Assembly (NCBI GenBank): GCA_030836725.1
Contig: JAUPLV010000123.1
Coordinates: 1-6,401, forward strand
Length of the DNA stretch: 6,401 nucleotides
Direction: 5' to 3'
DNA from: Pseudomonadota bacterium
GTDB taxonomy: Bacteria > Pseudomonadota > Gammaproteobacteria > Burkholderiales > Thiobacillaceae
Below, piece after piece: positions 6,201 to 6,401 of the stretch (within the stretch, counting starts at the first letter, position 1; every line of letters begins with the position of its first letter). Below the pieces are notes generated by a model, which saw only the letters and a program-made list of their open reading frames with translations, ran no database searches and was not told the DNA's origin. The translations under genes and the position numbers were made by a program.

Positions 6201-6401
6201 TCAGGTCGGCAGCGCGATTTTCTGGTCGATGCTGAATTGGTAGTCGTGGAATACCTGTTCCGCGGTGAGTACCTGATAACTGCCATCGGGAAGGCGGCGG
6301 GTGGTGTCCTTTAGGCGGTAGGTGGTCTGGCCGCAGGTCCAGATGTCGAAATTGCGCATGTGGGTGCACAGGCAGGTCTTGTCGTAGACCTTCACTTTTT
6401 T
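6201..6401 (-). CDS. Unrecognised protein, C-terminal fragment
   Basis: This is the last 66 residues of a gene that enters from the right edge and stops at TGA (complement of 6201-6203). The frame stays open to position 6401, so the GTG at 6395 is probably an internal codon and not the start. Codon use shows strong C/G at third positions, like the operon, which supports real coding. The fragment contains a small cysteine cluster, CLCTHMRNFDIWTCG (three Cys), then TTYRLKDTTRRLPDGSYQVL and a polar tail ending in IALPT. I recognise no family. The alternating hydrophobic and polar pattern and the DGSYQVL segment suggest beta structure, and the Cys residues could form disulfides or bind metal, but this is guesswork. 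It is convergent with the pilus operon and so probably belongs to a separate transcription unit. Confidence 0.7.
   Translation of the reverse strand, partial: KKVKVYDKTCLCTHMRNFDIWTCGQTTYRLKDTTRRLPDGSYQVLTAEQVFHDYQFSIDQKIALPT

Noticed and set aside
5782..6369. A 195-codon minus-strand ORF crossing the end of the second CheW-like gene and the intergenic gap
   Set aside because: It overlaps two better-supported coding frames and has Pro/Arg/His-rich shadow composition.

Overview
This window holds the downstream part of a type IV pilus chemosensory (Pil-Chp, twitching-motility) operon on the + strand, followed by the tail of an unrelated gene on the - strand. The DNA is GC-rich by eye, with strong G/C preference at third codon positions. 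The gene content (PilJ-type receptor, giant hybrid CheA of the ChpA/PilL family, CheW-type adaptors) points to a type IV-piliated gamma- or betaproteobacterium. I cannot name the genus.

Layout, left to right. Positions 1-496: the C-terminal signalling domain of a PilJ-like methyl-accepting protein whose N-terminus lies outside the window. Positions 497-559: a short gap with a perfect 9-bp GC-rich hairpin. Positions 560-5050: a 1496-residue ChpA/PilL-type hybrid histidine kinase. It has four degenerate Hpt-like helical modules, one canonical phosphoacceptor Hpt domain (H767), a dimerisation region, a complete ATP-binding kinase domain, a CheW-like domain and a C-terminal receiver (D1427). Positions 5052-5546 and 5543-6034: two tightly linked CheW-like adaptors (1-nt gap, then a 4-nt ATGA overlap). 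Positions 6035-6200: noncoding, with a 16-bp tandem repeat and a small hairpin. Positions 6201-6401: the C-terminal end of an unrecognised, convergently transcribed gene.

How the genes work together (established for the Pil-Chp system, inferred here): PilJ senses at the pole, CheW-type adaptors couple it to the kinase, and the kinase passes phosphate from its Hpt histidine to its own receiver and to separate PilG/PilH-type regulators that steer pilus extension and retraction. Neither those regulators nor the CheR/CheB-type methylation enzymes are in this window.

The most notable feature is inside the kinase gene. A whole 180-187-residue Hpt-like module plus linker is tandemly duplicated. A 384-nt core of the two copies differs by only four bases, all synonymous, while the sequence on both sides of the core is much more diverged. 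Each copy opens with the same 12-bp-stem hairpin and carries a hexapeptide-repeat linker of different length. This looks like recent duplication or ongoing gene conversion in the phosphotransfer scaffold. I see no wholly new system here, but this repeat-bearing kinase and the two adaptors placed where P. aeruginosa has chpB-chpC deserve a second look.
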